A stretch of 64,000 nucleotides of DNA from Micromussa lordhowensis (lineage: Eukaryota; Cnidaria; Anthozoa; Scleractinia; Lobophylliidae), in NCBI GenBank assembly GCA_964020085.1, contig OZ026600.1, forward strand, positions 6,639,848-6,703,847, written 5' to 3'. Each line of letters begins with the position of its first letter. The stretch's first letter is position 1. Position numbers and translations under genes: made by a program. This document shows, piece after piece, positions 34,596-46,084 of the stretch. The notes under the pieces are model-generated. The model did not search any database. It was given only the letters and a program-made list of their open reading frames with translations, and was not told the DNA's origin.

Positions 34596-34774
34596 TTTGC
34601 TGTAAACTTTGTAAGAGGGTCTCAGTGGAGATATTCCTTTCACGGCTGACGGTTACAAATACGCCGTTTTGATGGTTGACAGTTAAATGTTAGGTCATTT
34701 GACGATTAATTGTTCGGAATGATGTACAATGTGAGGATGAATGGAATTCTATCATTATTCTCCCTTTGTGACGT

Positions 34775-35605
34775 TTGTAGTGCTAACTGGCGATCAATAT
34801 GATGGCCCACTTAAACAACAGAAGCAGGATAGCCAATTCCATCCACTCTCACAACCACGCAGTAAAATCCATCATTCTAAAAAACTTTAAGCTACTTCAA
34901 AGTGATCCCAATACTGGTAGAATCTTTTCGCAACCTCCATTAATTTCATTCAAACGCGACAAAACATAGGTAACCTTTTAGTCAGAAGTGCATTCCAAAC
35001 AAGTGATTAACCCGAAACTTTTAAATGCGCACGCGCACGATGCAAAACTGTTCTTTTCATTCGTAACGTTGAGAAAATATCTTGACCCAAGCGATCCATC
35101 CAGATCATTGATCATTTCACCTGTACCTCAGCGAATGTGATCCACTGCATAACTTGCACTCTTTGGTTTACACCGGCGAAACAGGGACACGACGATTCCG
35201 AGAACACCTTTGTGACGTAGAGAAAGACGACAAAAGCGCATCTATACCGGTCGCGAGACACTTTAATCTCCCCAATCATTCTAAAGAACATATGGCAGTC
35301 TGCGGCCTTTCCCTACATCAACTAAAGGAAGCACAGAAAGTCGCAAAACTGTAAAACAAAAATGTATTTTTCAAAACGGTACTCTTAACTCTCACGGTAT
35401 CAACGAACGCTTTTCGTTCAACTAATCTATTCTGTTGTTTTCAAGTCACCATGCACCAACCAAGAGCCTAGCTCCATCTTTCTGTATATAAACCACACAT
35501 AACCCACAATTCCTCAATTTGCTCTGAGGACGGGCTAACGCTCGAAACGTCAGCTTTCAAATCTCTTTACGGTGGCCAATTCACATCATCAACTCAGTTG
35601 ATAAA
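34775..35605 (+). pseudogene. Penelope-like retroelement remnant, copy B
   Basis: Counterpart of the copy-A remnant: RT tail, GIY-YIG stretch (TGETGTRRFREHLCDVE, PVARHFNLPNHSKEHM) and the terminal GGGCTAACGCTCGAAACGTC box. A lost base near 35168 changes the frame at the endonuclease start compared with copy A. Confidence 0.7.
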
Positions 35606-35614
35606 ACCAAATTG

Positions 35615-35626
35615 TCTTGTAATACT

Positions 35627-35662
<36 letters not shown>

Positions 35663-36024
35663 TTACCCCCTTTATACATTTAAAATTAGTTTGTTGGCTG
35701 CAAGCCACACACGAATTCTCTCCAAATCAAAATTAATACAATTATTCATTCCATCAACACCACTACCAGCAAAAGTGATGACGATGTCATCAGCGTACAT
35801 CCTTGGTTGGGAATGCTGGAAAGAATTAGGCAGATCATTTATATAATAGATATAGAAGGGACCCAAGAATTGTTCCCTGTGGAACACCACAGTGAAGGAA
35901 CGTTTTAGACGATTTATTCCCGTTTACTAAACACGTTTGGGTTCGATTTTTTTAAATAACAGTAGAATCGTTGGTTTGCGGAGCCCTGAATACCATAAGC
36001 TTGCAGTTTTGAAAAAAGAATAGT
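35615..36024 (-). pseudogene. LINE reverse transcriptase fragment, copy B
   Basis: Same YADD-bearing RT fragment as in copy A, with MYADDIVITFAGSG; it too is interrupted by the 4.9-kb element. Confidence 0.7.
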
Positions 36025-36727
36025 GTGGTCAGTAGTAGACGTTCATTGGAATTAAGCCTTGCTTACTAATTTGGATTTACGCATACTAATGAGGTGCCTT
36101 CCTCCATACTAATGAGGTGCCTTCCTCCATACTAATGAAGTGCCTTCCTCCATACTAGTGAGCGTCGCTCTAGTACAATACAAACAATACACCTGCGCAG
36201 ACTTGCCCATTATCCCCGATTGGCTCATGTAGAGTTTATTAAAGCGGGTAGATTTCGAAAGCGCCATTCCTTTATTCAACTTGAACTCGCTGGAAACTTG
36301 AAAACGTTGTTTGAGTTTCGAAACGTTAATCGTGAAGATGGCTTTTTTCAACAACATTGTTGATTTTCAAGCTGCTTTGAACGCTTGCGTATCAGTCCGT
36401 GAATCTTAGCTAACGGCTCGATTTTTCCGCTCCGTTAGTCACGCACTGAACTCCACTTTCAACCCTAGATTTCCATACAAACTCCAACGGAAAAGCCCAT
36501 GGGACAGCTCTACCATTAAAATTACAACAATAGAAGTTCAGAGCGCTAATTAATTGTCAACACGCGACAATAAATATTTTTGAACAACGCGTTTTCTTAA
36601 GAGACTTTTGTGCTTGTTATTAGCGAATACAAAAAAGAAATAATACACACAGATTTGAAATGAATACACCAAAATTACAACAACTACAAAATGTTTATGA
36701 GTAAAGTATCAGGAAATAAGGATGCAA

Positions 36728-37572
36728 TCAATCGTCTTCATCTTCGCTTGGAGGATAATGAGTCCTTTTTAAAGTTTTTGAATCAATGTGTTTCACCGTG
36801 TGGCAGTCAGCGCACCAAATAAATCCGTCTGTCAAGTGTTTACGATCAACAGGAATTTGATGTACACATATCAGACAAATACTATAACCATCTTGCCAGA
36901 AACATCTAGGGCATTTGACTACGGCTCTTTCGTAAACGTTCTCTCCGTTGCAATAGTAGCAAGGACGTTTTACTGTAAGCAAAATCTCTGAACTTGCTGT
37001 TTCTTCAGAATATGGAACGTCTGAATTTCCGTCAGGTTCCAGATCTGGGTTTTCCGATTCTTGATCACTAATTTCAGAGGCTGTCTCTTTGTCATCTTCG
37101 TTATAACTGCTTTCGGAGACCATTTCTTTATCACCAGCCTCACTGTCTTCATCTTGATAGGCTTGTTCTTTTTCCAATAGTTTTGCCAAAATTCTCTTAT
37201 TCTGTATCAAACGCTCATTGATTCCTAACTCTGCCAACCCATCTATAAATGTTTTGAGGGTGCGGGGTTTAACAATTATATCGTCGCTATTGGGGTGTAA
37301 CACATATTGCAACAGCTCTGAAATGTTCGTCACTGGTATTATTCGCTGGTTTCGGAGTAACTGTCCGCGAGGTGTCCAAAACAAGATATCTTTGGAAGCC
37401 GCCTTGCTGTGTAATAGATCGGAGGCCTTTTGTCGAGAAACGAGTTCGGAAAGACCTTCTATAAAACATCTTTAATTCGAGGTTCTTCGTTATCACTTTC
37501 ATCGTTTTCACTAGCGTTGGTGTCTTCATAATCACTATCTTCCTCTTCATCCCAGTCGACTTTTCTCTTCAT
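36728..37572 (-). pseudogene. Acidic CxxC zinc-ribbon protein, frameshifted (copy B)
   Basis: Same gene and same early frameshift as copy A. The long frame is 37384-36728. A few substitutions differ in the acidic middle (SESSYNEDDKETASE here). All four CxxC pairs (CYYC, CPRC, CLIC, CADC) are kept. Confidence 0.65.
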
Positions 37573-37639
37573 ATTGACCAGCACTCGTTAAAGTCAAGAA
37601 CCGACTGATTGATTTTACTACAGACTAGGTCGCGACGTT

Positions 37640-37965
37640 TTATAACATTAGGGGCCCTATGCTAGTTAGAACTGGGATTAGCAAATCTTGTGTAAATCCT
37701 CCACCTTCTTGAGCGAGGGTTAGCTTCTTTGTCTTGTAAGGAACACTTGATTCAACGAGACTAACAAGGACATCTATATGCTTTTTTAAGTTGCGCTTCA
37801 CTTCCTTAGAGACTGGTATGTTTCCATGACACATATTAAAAAGAATTTGAACTAATGCGTGTATCTGTTCGGGGGTAGCTGTCTCTAGAAAAAGTGACGC
37901 TAATGTTCTGGTTAACAAGTTAAGAGATGAAGGAAAGGTAGATTGTTCTTTACTACTCGAGACAT
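37640..37965 (-). pseudogene. Small helical gene with likely start-proximal frameshift (copy B)
   Basis: The open frame 37918-37640 matches copy A with a few substitutions (MCHGNIPV; EGGGFTQDLLIPVL). The ATG at 37965 is out of frame in the same way. Confidence 0.5.
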
Positions 37966-38033
37966 GGTCGTAAAATGATTAAAGATAACAGGTATCAGTA
38001 TTTTATAATTTTGCCAGGGAGTCCCACTTAAAT

Positions 38034-38459
38034 TTACGACCAAAGTTGGAAGTGGTCTTGGTCTTGATCCAACACAACTGTTTTTCGTTTCTTGAACGGG
38101 GGTAAACCACGAAACTGCACTTTTCTTTTTGCAGCTTTTCGACCACTCCCAGCCTGATGTACTAGTCCAGCAGTAGCTTCTTTACTACGCTTTGCCAGCG
38201 CTGTGTTTACATTATTTCCTTCCAGAACATCTTGAGCCACTTGGGCTCCGGTTTGTAACGCCTTTTTGCCCAGTACCTTAGCACCTTGTTGTCAATGAGG
38301 CATCGCCCAACGGAAAAGACCTTTAAATATGGAACCTAAGCCATACCCCTGCTGAAATCGAGATCCGCGAAAAGCCGGTAAATTGCCTCCGTTTTGTTTA
38401 GTTTGGTTTAAATAGTATTCTTCGTACAACTGGTTATTCGGAATGTAAAGTTTCCTCAT
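38034..38459 (-). pseudogene. Virion-like small Gly/basic protein with in-frame stop (copy B)
   Basis: Start ATG at 38459, the same internal TGA as in copy A after RWAMPH, then the open basic tail 38240-38034. Confidence 0.6.
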
Positions 38460-38551
38460 TTTTTAAAAGTTCACAGGTCTGTTCTGACGAAAATGAAGTG
38501 TAAGTAACACTTTCGCAAGCTCAAATGGCACTGATTCTCCTGTGTCGTGCT

Positions 38552-38920
38552 TTATATGGTTTTCGATATGGTTATAGAACAATAGGAAGAGGAGGAGGGA
38601 AAACAATAGAATTGTGGAGGGGGGGGAGGAGGAGGAGGAGGAAGAGGAGGAGGAGGAGGAGGAGGAGGAGGAGGAGGAGGAGGAGGAGGAGGAGGAGGAG
38701 GAGGAGGAGGAGGAGGAGGAGGAAAACAATAGAATTGTGGTGGTGGTGGTGGAGGTAGTGGAGGTGATGGAAAACAATAGAATTGTGGTGGAGGTGGTGG
38801 AAAACAATAGAATTGTGGTGGTGGTGGTGGTGGTGGAGGTTGTGGTGGTGGAGGAGCTGGCAGTGGTGGTGGAGGTGGTGGTGGTGGTTGAAGCCTATAT
38901 AAATGTGGAGCATCATACAC
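38552..38920 (-). CDS. Proline-rich repeat ORF with PPPPQFYCFP units (copy B)
   Basis: As in copy A but with a much longer poly-Pro run from the expanded GGA tract. There is no ATG start, so coding is doubtful. Confidence 0.25.
   Translation of the reverse strand: MYDAPHLYRLQPPPPPPPPLPAPPPPQPPPPPPPPQFYCFPPPPPQFYCFPSPPLPPPPPPQFYCFPPPPPPPPPPPPPPPPPPPPPPPPPPLPPPPPPPPPQFYCFPSSSSYCSITISKTI
38896..38903 (+). promoter_or_regulatory. TATA box of the packaging ATPase gene (copy B)
   Basis: TATATAAA 55 bp before the ATPase ATG, same spacing as in copy A. Confidence 0.55.
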
Positions 38921-38957
38921 ATTTTGTCAGTTTGCGCTAAGCTTTGAATGAGTTGAC

Positions 38958-39671
38958 ATGAGTTGGTCCTGTCCTGTTTGTCACAAGGATGTTTCTAGAA
39001 AAGATAGTATGCAAAGAGATATGAACAGAAAACACAGTAATTCCAATTTTGCTCCAGTCATACCGATGTCTCAAGAAAAGTGTCAGCGGTTTCAATTGGT
39101 CCATTCATTTACTTGCATGGTTGCAGGGATGACCGGTTCGGGAAAAACTGTCAGGGTACAATCACTGTTACAACAAGCTCAAACCGTGATCGATCAACCA
39201 CTGGAGAGAATAATCTGGTGTTATTCACAGTGGCAAAACGCCTACACGCAATTATTGATGATGATACCAACAATCGAATTTGGCAAGGGGATCCCGAAAT
39301 CCCTGGAAAATGATTCCTATTTAGATGTCAACATACACAACCTGATTGCCATTGAGGACCAAATGATTGAAGATAATCGGATCGTGAACCTGTTTACAAA
39401 AAGATCGCATCACCGAAATCTGAGCGTTATTTACATTGTGCAAAACCTGTTCCATCAAGGCAAAGGCAACCGAAGCATCGGCTTAAACAGTCATTACTTG
39501 GTTCTTTTCAAAAATCCTCGGGATAAACTGCAGATTTTGACTCTAGCCAAACAAATGTATCCAAGTGAAACTGCTTGGTTTATCAAAGAGTACGAAGAGG
39601 CGGCGCGAAGACCATATGGATATCTTTTTGTAGACCTCAGGCCAACGACTCCAGAGAGATGTAGATTGTGA
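38958..39671 (+). CDS. C2H2 zinc-finger + A32-like DNA-packaging ATPase (copy B element)
   Basis: 237 residues, same architecture as copy A: a finger with Asp in place of a His ligand, P-loop GMTGSGKT and Walker B region. Differences from copy A are nearly all amino-acid changing (for example QPPERI/QPLERI, NIDNLIV/NIHNLIA, HHRYLS/HHRNLS). One sits in the Walker B beta strand (LIVIED to LIAIED). That pattern suggests drift without selection since the duplication. Confidence 0.85.
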   Translation: MSWSCPVCHKDVSRKDSMQRDMNRKHSNSNFAPVIPMSQEKCQRFQLVHSFTCMVAGMTGSGKTVRVQSLLQQAQTVIDQPLERIIWCYSQWQNAYTQLLMMIPTIEFGKGIPKSLENDSYLDVNIHNLIAIEDQMIEDNRIVNLFTKRSHHRNLSVIYIVQNLFHQGKGNRSIGLNSHYLVLFKNPRDKLQILTLAKQMYPSETAWFIKEYEEAARRPYGYLFVDLRPTTPERCRL

Positions 39672-39675
39672 ACAA

Positions 39676-40316
39676 ATGTCTTACCCGGCAAGGAAAGATT
39701 CGACAAAGGATTCGACGAGAATAAAATTTCCCAAGAACTGCTCCAGTGCCTCAAACAACAAACTCTGATGGTGCCTCCGCCAATTTCGGAGATGCAACGC
39801 ATTCAGAATAATATGGATAATCTCCTGTATCGTACAAACCTTGAAGAGGACCAAAAAGCGAAGCAGTACATGCAGTTGCAAAAGAAGTTATTAAACTATA
39901 AACACCAGCTCAAATCTTTAATACCTGAAGCAACAATACCCACCCAACTCCAAGAGCCAAATCAAATTTCTACGAATGTACTGACAGGCGACTTACCAAC
40001 TGCGCCAAACCCCGTTCAAGAACCACCAGAAATCATACCAGCGAGTCCTGTTCAGGTACCAACCCAAGTGACAGCCCCACAAGCCTTATCTACCATGGCA
40101 ACCTCTTCCTCTATCTCATCTCCCTCCCTCCCTCTCTCCACTTTGACTCCCCCTCCCACAGTCGAAACGCTGTCACCAGTTAGAAAGTGTAAATGCCCCC
40201 ACTCTGTCCAATTTTTAAATTACCTGGACTATGAACCGAAGAAAGCCTCTAGACGATCTCAATGTTTACACAGGACTTCGCCTTACAAGTACTCTCAATA
40301 CGATGAAGACGATTGA
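39676..40316 (+). pseudogene. Coiled-coil/Pro-rich protein after the ATPase, frameshifted (copy B)
   Basis: It keeps the early frameshift seen in copy A but lacks the later TAG. Its main frame is open from about 39700 (recognised from MVPPPISEMQRIQ at 39768) to the DEDD-stop in the right inverted repeat. Confidence 0.6.
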
Positions 40317-42529
40317 TTGCATCCTAATTTCCTGATACTTACTGACTCATAAACATTTTGTGGTTGTTGTAATTTTGGTGTATTCATTTGAAAACTGTGT
40401 GTATTATTTTTTTGTATTCGCTAATAACAAGCAATTAAGTCTCTTAAGAAAACGCGTTGTAAAAAATATTCATTGTCGCGTGTTGACAATTAAATAGCGG
40501 TCTGGACTTCTATTGTTGTAATTGCAATGGTAGAGCTGTCCCATGGGCTTTTCCGTTGGAGTTTGTATGTAAATCTATGTTTGTATGAAAGTGGAGTTCA
40601 GTGCGTGACTAACGGAGCGGAAAACTCGAGCAGTTAGCGAATAATATATTCACTCTGTCTCTCTCTCGTCAGCAAAGCTGAGAGTTCAGATAAAAACTTA
40701 AATATGTAACGAAAGACTCTTCATGAGCCAATCAGTGCTAACTATTAGCGGGCAGGCCCAGGCAATCTTATTGTTTTTATTGTACTAGAGTGACGCTTAT
40801 TAGTAAACCTAGACACTTCATTAGTATGGAGGGAGGCACTTCATTAGTATGGAGGAAGGCACCTCATTAGTATGGAGGGAGGCACTTCATTAGTATGGCG
40901 GAAATCCACATTAGTATGCGTAAAACCAAATTAGTATGCGTAAATCCGGAACAAAGCTTAATTCCAATGAACGTCTACTACTGTGGTCCACAGTAATGAA
41001 GGCGTTATTGATCATCAGCAATAGTCAATGACTTATCAACTGATAACCTAGTTGATTACTTCCTGTGCTTTGAATAAGCATACATCTCTTGTTCCTCTAA
41101 GGTGCGGGATTGCAGAAAAACACCTTGCATCTCATTTTGCACCTCATTAAAAAACAAAAGTGCTCATTCTATGATGCCTCGTTCTTTTAAAAACTGAATT
41201 AATTTTCCGCAATCCCGCACCTCACTCTCTTGTTCATTCTCAGTGGTCAACAAAATAATACACGTTCTTCTCTTGAATGTTGCGAAATTCTAACGGAGTA
41301 AAAAGTTGAATACAAAAGAGCGCCGAGCCTAATGTCAAGATCTGAATCCGGCGACAACTCAGCGCTCACTGCTCGTTATATCCGCTAATTATCACAAGAA
41401 TTATGTTACAATACAGAAGCGTACAACGACAACGAAACTGAAAACGCCCTCAAATTGAAGTACAAAGCTTTCCTCAGTCTATTTTGTTGAGCCAAACTTT
41501 GTCTTGGTATTCGTTTACCAACTTTTCGATTTCGAATTGTGTTCCTCTTCAATACAAATGCACAAACTGGCGAAGTCGCAATGATTAGTGGTAGCAATGA
41601 AATGCAAATTTCCGTTGTTCACGCTAATGACGCTGTTTTCAGAGTGAGTTTTTCTAAACTTCGACTGTTTAAGTAGCTAGAGCAGAAAACCCATTGAATA
41701 ACATACCTTGAGCTGATTGGGGAAAGAACGCCCGTATATAAAATCAAAAGCGGGCTAGCAGCCCGTGGCGTGCTGCAAACAGGAAAAATTATCACATGAC
41801 CAAAAACGAAAGTGAAATTTTCTGCTAATTTATCTTTAAAATACATTAATTGAGCAACAGGCTGTACCTTGATCGACTGAAGGTGAAAATTGTAGATCCG
41901 GTGGACGACAAAAATGGATGACAAACGCTAACAAAACGAAATATCCAAGAGGGAAATTTCAAGCAACGGAGCAAACTGATGCGTGATGCTTGGGCATTCG
42001 ATCCGATCTGAATAAAACTTAGACAGGCGCCTTTTGACCTTTTTTTCGGTTGAATGGTAAATCAGCAGTTCTTACAATTCTCGGATTTCCCGGAAACTTA
42101 ATTCGCAAGAAATGTCCAAGCCATGCATTGCGTCCATTTCGAAATATTTGGTCGAATGGAAAGCGCACGGCCGGATGCTTTCCTTTCACTTATAAAACTA
42201 GGTATACCTATCGATAGAGTGCCAACGAGCGAATAATTTGTGCTATAATAAGGGGTTTATTAATACAGCATAACGGATTTTTGGTTCTCTTTTGTTGCAA
42301 ACATTACCGAGAGAAAATTATAACGCGTTTACCGGCCGGTAACGTTCATCACGCAATCCCTGAATATCAAGAGTATTGGAATGTATCGCTGCTCGGTCGA
42401 ACTTTCAGTTCAATATGATGGGCAAAGTCAAAGTGAAAGTGAACACGCTAGTTTGATTGATGAACACGACTCGTTCGATGGAACTTTCAGTTCGATATAG
42501 GTAAACAGAGAAGGAATACACTGTTTCGA

Positions 42530-43044
42530 TAGGCCTTATCACGGTTTCCGACGCCATTTTGACGGGTAGGCAAAGCGGTCAGAAATTACAGTGTTTGTAT
42601 GGGAATCCGATGGCAAAGACCTTTTTCCAAAATAGAATTTTACACAAATTGTGAATCGCAATGTTAAAATATCAGGTGGAAGATTGTATTCACCAAGTTT
42701 GAAGGTTGTAGTTTAACTAGAAGACGCTCAGTTAATTTTTATAATTTTCCATACATTTGTCTGTAAATTTGGCTGGGAAGACGCGGCGGCGCCGAAAAAA
42801 TAATTACAGACAAATGTATGCTAAATTATAAAAATTAACTGAGCGTCTTCTAGTTAAGTTACATCCTTCAAACTTGGTGAATACAATCTTCCACCTGATA
42901 TTTTAACATTGCGATTCACAAATTGCGTAAAATTCTATTTTGGAAAAACTGAGGTCTTTGCCATCGGATTCCCATACAAACACTGTAATTTCTGACCGCT
43001 TTACCTACCCGTCAAAATGACGTCGGAAACCGTGATAAGGCCTA
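42530..43044. mobile_element. 515-bp Tc1/mariner-type MITE (foldback with TA ends)
   Basis: Perfect outer arms TAGGCCTTATCACGG / complement, extending imperfectly for about 240 bp each around a GC-rich centre (GACGCGGCGGCGCC). The element is flanked by TA, the target of Tc1/mariner transposases. There is no coding capacity. Confidence 0.8.
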
Positions 43045-43251
43045 TTCATGAACACGCTCGTTCAATTCTGTGGTGAACACGCTGGTTCGGTTTCGTGTCG
43101 ATTTTGTGTCTTGGATTTGCTCTTGTGTAACAGTTTTCCTCAATACAGGTGTTTCGACAAAGGTTGTCCAAAGAAAGCGTAAAAGCGTACGCGGCAATGC
43201 CGAAAGGTAATCTGGGAGACATCCAATAAATTTCAATAAAAGCTCAGAACA

Positions 43252-43611
43252 ATGCCTCGACCATACAGCGAAGATTTGAGATGGCGGGCAATATGGATGA
43301 AAGAGTTTTTAAGATACAGCGTTGACGAGGTAGCAGCTGCTTTGTACATGTCGCCAAAAACCATTCGTCGCTACGTATCAAAATGCCTGAATTCTGGTGA
43401 AGTGAAAGCAGAGACTTTCGGCCGACCGTTAAATAGTTTTCAAATGCATCTGCACGTGGAGTTTGTAATAATGGAAGCGGTACTTGACCACCCCGAAAAA
43501 ACCCTCTCAGAAATTGCACAGAGTATCTACGAACAGACAGGGTCAGAACATGCTCTTTCGAGCATATTGCTGTATTTGAAACGGAACCGAATTAGCCGAA
43601 AAAAGGTTTGA
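43252..43611 (+). CDS. N-terminal DNA-binding part of a Tc1/IS630-type transposase
   Basis: 119 codons from ATG (MPRPYSEDLRWRAIWMKEF). Two helix-turn-helix units follow: VDEVAAALYMSPKTIRRYVSK, then a linker with GRP (a GRPR-like AT-hook position) and EFVIMEAVLDHPEKTLSEIAQ, ending at NRISRKKV before TGA. A GT right at that point could be a splice donor. The catalytic DDE/DDD part is not found downstream, so the transposase is truncated or continues in distant exons. Mariner-type MITEs lie next to it. Confidence 0.7.
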   Translation: MPRPYSEDLRWRAIWMKEFLRYSVDEVAAALYMSPKTIRRYVSKCLNSGEVKAETFGRPLNSFQMHLHVEFVIMEAVLDHPEKTLSEIAQSIYEQTGSEHALSSILLYLKRNRISRKKV

Positions 43612-43710
43612 CAAATATTTCTTGTCAGCGCTACCTTTTCACTTTTCCCTGCTTATGAAAATTTGAGAAAAGTAAATGTTTGTTAATTATTATTTTTATA
43701 ATCACTCATT

Positions 43711-43734
43711 TTAACCCTTTACTCCCCAAGAGTA

Positions 43735-43780
<46 letters not shown>

Positions 43781-43811
43781 CAGGGAGACCCCTCGGGGAG
43801 TAAAGGGTTAA
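43711..43811. repeat. Short palindromic repeat TTAACCCTTTACTCCCC...GGGGAGTAAAGGGTTA
   Basis: About 100-bp element with complementary ends and an inner GACTTATAGATTTTACTCTG stretch, followed at 43826-43870 by a truncated second copy. This class of short element is common in coral intergenic DNA. Confidence 0.75.
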
Positions 43812-43885
43812 AAAACTATCTCCTTTAACCCTTTACTCCCCAAGAGTGACTTATAGGTTTTACTCTGTCACGAAAAATTGGATTT

Positions 43886-44295
43886 ACTTTAAATTTGATC
43901 TTGATCAAAGTCAAGGTCAAATATGATTATAGCTTTGATCTAAACTTTGACGCGCGTCAAATGTGTGTCAAAAATGTCATGGCTTTTCCTTTACCTTTGA
44001 TGCATGCCAAATATGAGGGGAAATGTGATGTTAACTTTGACTCCACCTTTGACGCACGGCAAAGGAGGAATCAAACATAGCTAAACATCTTACGGATTTG
44101 CTATTGCATTTGATCCCTGTCAAAGGCGAGGTCAAACATGCCAATATCTTTGACTATAGTTTTGACGCGCGTCAAAGGCGTTCAAAGACACCACAGCTTT
44201 GCATACCTTTGATCTTTTGGGGCAAAGGTATGCAAAGGCGCGATGGCTTTGTATACCTTTGAAATCCTTGTCAAAGGTGGGATCAAATATGTCTA
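43886..44295. repeat. Cluster of TTTGA...TCAAA half-palindromes
   Basis: About ten short palindrome-like units of the form CTTTGA(C/T)gc...(g)TCAAAg spread over 400 bp, for example TTTGACGCGCGTCAAA twice and CTTTGATGCATGCCAAA. Spacing is irregular (20-60 bp). There is no convincing gene. Confidence 0.5.
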
Positions 44296-44899
44296 GCACG
44301 TTGATATTGCTTAAGTGTCCATCGAAGTCGCAATCTACTGTCAAACTATAATATACTAATTGTTCTTTGGTCAGTAGGTGAACCACTAAAATCCTGAGTG
44401 AATGGATGTTTTATTCCGAAATGTTTCGTAGGCCATCGAATCGAAAAGGTAACCCACTTCTCAGTTTAACTCCATTTTACACTGAGGCGTTAGGTCATTT
44501 CATCAACAATGTGATCGCGTGATGACAACGGTTAACATAACGACCTATACAATATGCTTGCGTGGTAAAAACGGTTGAAATGAACTGCTGAAAAGAAAAC
44601 GGGGCGCGAGCTTACAAACGCTAAATTTAAATGTACCTTAGACTGAATTTGCGTCGGTGCTTGAATGTTGAAATCAGCTCATTGCGCTTGTTTAGGGTTG
44701 TCTTGTGTGGCTTACATTAGTTATTAGAAAGTTTCTCAGTGTGTTTTTAACATATCCAGGCGGTTTTATTACTTCTCGGTAAACAAGACACTTATGGTAC
44801 TATTTACAGGTTGTTTCCTAGTTGACTAATATAAGTTAAATACAAAGTTCATTTCGAGTGTCCATTTGTAGGTACCCACGCGCAGACACTAACAGCGCA
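44296..44899. other. No gene seen
   Basis: Intergenic stretch without recognisable exons, repeats or regulatory motifs. Confidence 0.4.
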
Positions 44900-45320
44900 C
44901 GGGCCAAACGGCGTAGGCGTCCGCCACGTGGGGGAAAGCTGAAGATTTATATATTGAAAAACCATTTACAAAAGGATAGATTAACAAAGGGTTATTTACA
45001 GGGGGGGGGGGGGGAGAGGTGATGTTATCGCTAGGATCAACAGGACATAAAACATTCCTATGCGACCAAAAATTCCTAGCACTGTCAGGACGATCACCAC
45101 GTGTTCTAGTACAAATATCAGGCCAAACGGCCTGGAGTAGGCGTCCGCCACGTGGGAGAAAACGGAAGATGATATGTTGGAAAACTATTTTCAAAACAAA
45201 GGGTTATTTACAGTGGGAGGGGGGAAGGTGATGTTATCCCTAGGATCAACAGGACATAAAACATTCCTATGCGACCAAAAGATCCTAGCACTATCAAGAC
45301 GATCTAGTACAAATATCATT
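44900..45320. repeat. Tandem repeat, two units of about 215 bp
   Basis: Both units contain GGCCAAACGG...TAGGCGTCCGCCACGTGGG, then GGGTTATTTACAG, a G-rich run, and GATGTTATC...TAGGATCAACAGGACATA. The first unit has a 13-nt G run at 45001-45013. Confidence 0.8.
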
Positions 45321-45478
45321 CTTAATGAGACTAATGATCTGGTTTGAACTTAGAATCAAGTTATGCAAGGTGGCACGATTCCTGGCGACTAAGGACCAAT
45401 ACAATATTGTGGCTAAGAAATAATTAGAGAGCGAGGTGCCGGTAGAGAACTGAGAACAAAAAAGGGTATAATAAACAG

Positions 45479-45721
45479 ATTTAGGGGAGACAGAAAAAGA
45501 GGAATCAAGTAGAACACTAAGAAGGGGGAAGAAGTGGTCCCTGAGACACTCCAATGCAAGAAACAATGCTCAACTGTTTCAACAAGATTACATACAGCAC
45601 ACTTATCATCATTGCTCTATGAATTAGTAGCCAAATTAAATCATTTTTTTCTGTTCTCAGGGACCACTTCTCCCCCTTCTTAGTGTTCTACTTGATTCTC
45701 CTTTTTCTGTCTCCCCTAAAT
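45479..45721. repeat. Inverted repeat, arms of about 66 bp
   Basis: The left arm 45479-45546 (TTTAGGGGAGACAGAAAAAG ... GTGGTCCCTGAGA) is complementary to 45656-45721 with few mismatches. Confidence 0.8.
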
Positions 45722-45838
45722 CTACTAACCAACTTAAGTCTAGATTTACGTCACACGCAAGCCCTTGGCGGATAACATCTGAAGCTCTAAGAGGCTCTAG
45801 GAATTATGCCATATGATCATTTCTCCAAATCTAGGCCA

Positions 45839-46084
45839 GGGCCGGGTTGTTGAAAGCCCGTTTAAGCTAACCCAGGATTAGCGAGAATTTTGATTTCATT
45901 TTTGTAGGTTTTCAGCAAGACGTTCTGTTTATATTTTTTTCCCTTCAGTTTTGAGCATGAGTAAGCTCAAACTAAACAAAACATGAGCGATGGGTAACAC
46001 TTTTATTCAAGAGAAATTGTTACCCCGGTTAACTTTTAATCCAGGGTTAGCGTTAGCCAGCTCAGTTTCGAACAACCCGGCCCA
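45839..46084. mobile_element. MITE with GGGCCGGGTTGTT ends
   Basis: Terminal inverted repeats GGGCCGGGTTGTTGAAA / TTTCGAACAACCCGGCCC with inner AACCCAGGATTAGCG / complement. About 245 bp, no coding sequence. Confidence 0.75.

Larger units (their letters stand above)
36031..40982. mobile_element. 4.9-kb non-autonomous Polinton/Maverick-like element, copy B
   Basis: Identical ends and insertion point to copy A: AGTAGTAGACG...CTACTACT with GTGGTC at 36025-36030 and 40983-40988. It was therefore duplicated with the host segment, not inserted twice. It is 60 bp longer overall, through a longer GGA tract and an extra right-arm subrepeat, while the left arm lacks one CATACTAATTTGG unit. Confidence 0.85.
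25406..42197 (+). repeat. Tandem segmental duplication, copy B
   Basis: Second copy of the 2222-22346 unit, same orientation, shorter mainly because of fewer TPR units and loss of parts of the foldback DNA. It holds the intact immune gene. A G run (27113-27127) and a longer GGA tract are copy-specific. The end, TATAAAA at 42197, is exact. Confidence 0.9.

Noticed and set aside
38525..38940. Poly-Arg, poly-Glu, poly-Leu and poly-His frames
   Set aside because: All six frames of the GGA/GGT tract stay open; low complexity only.
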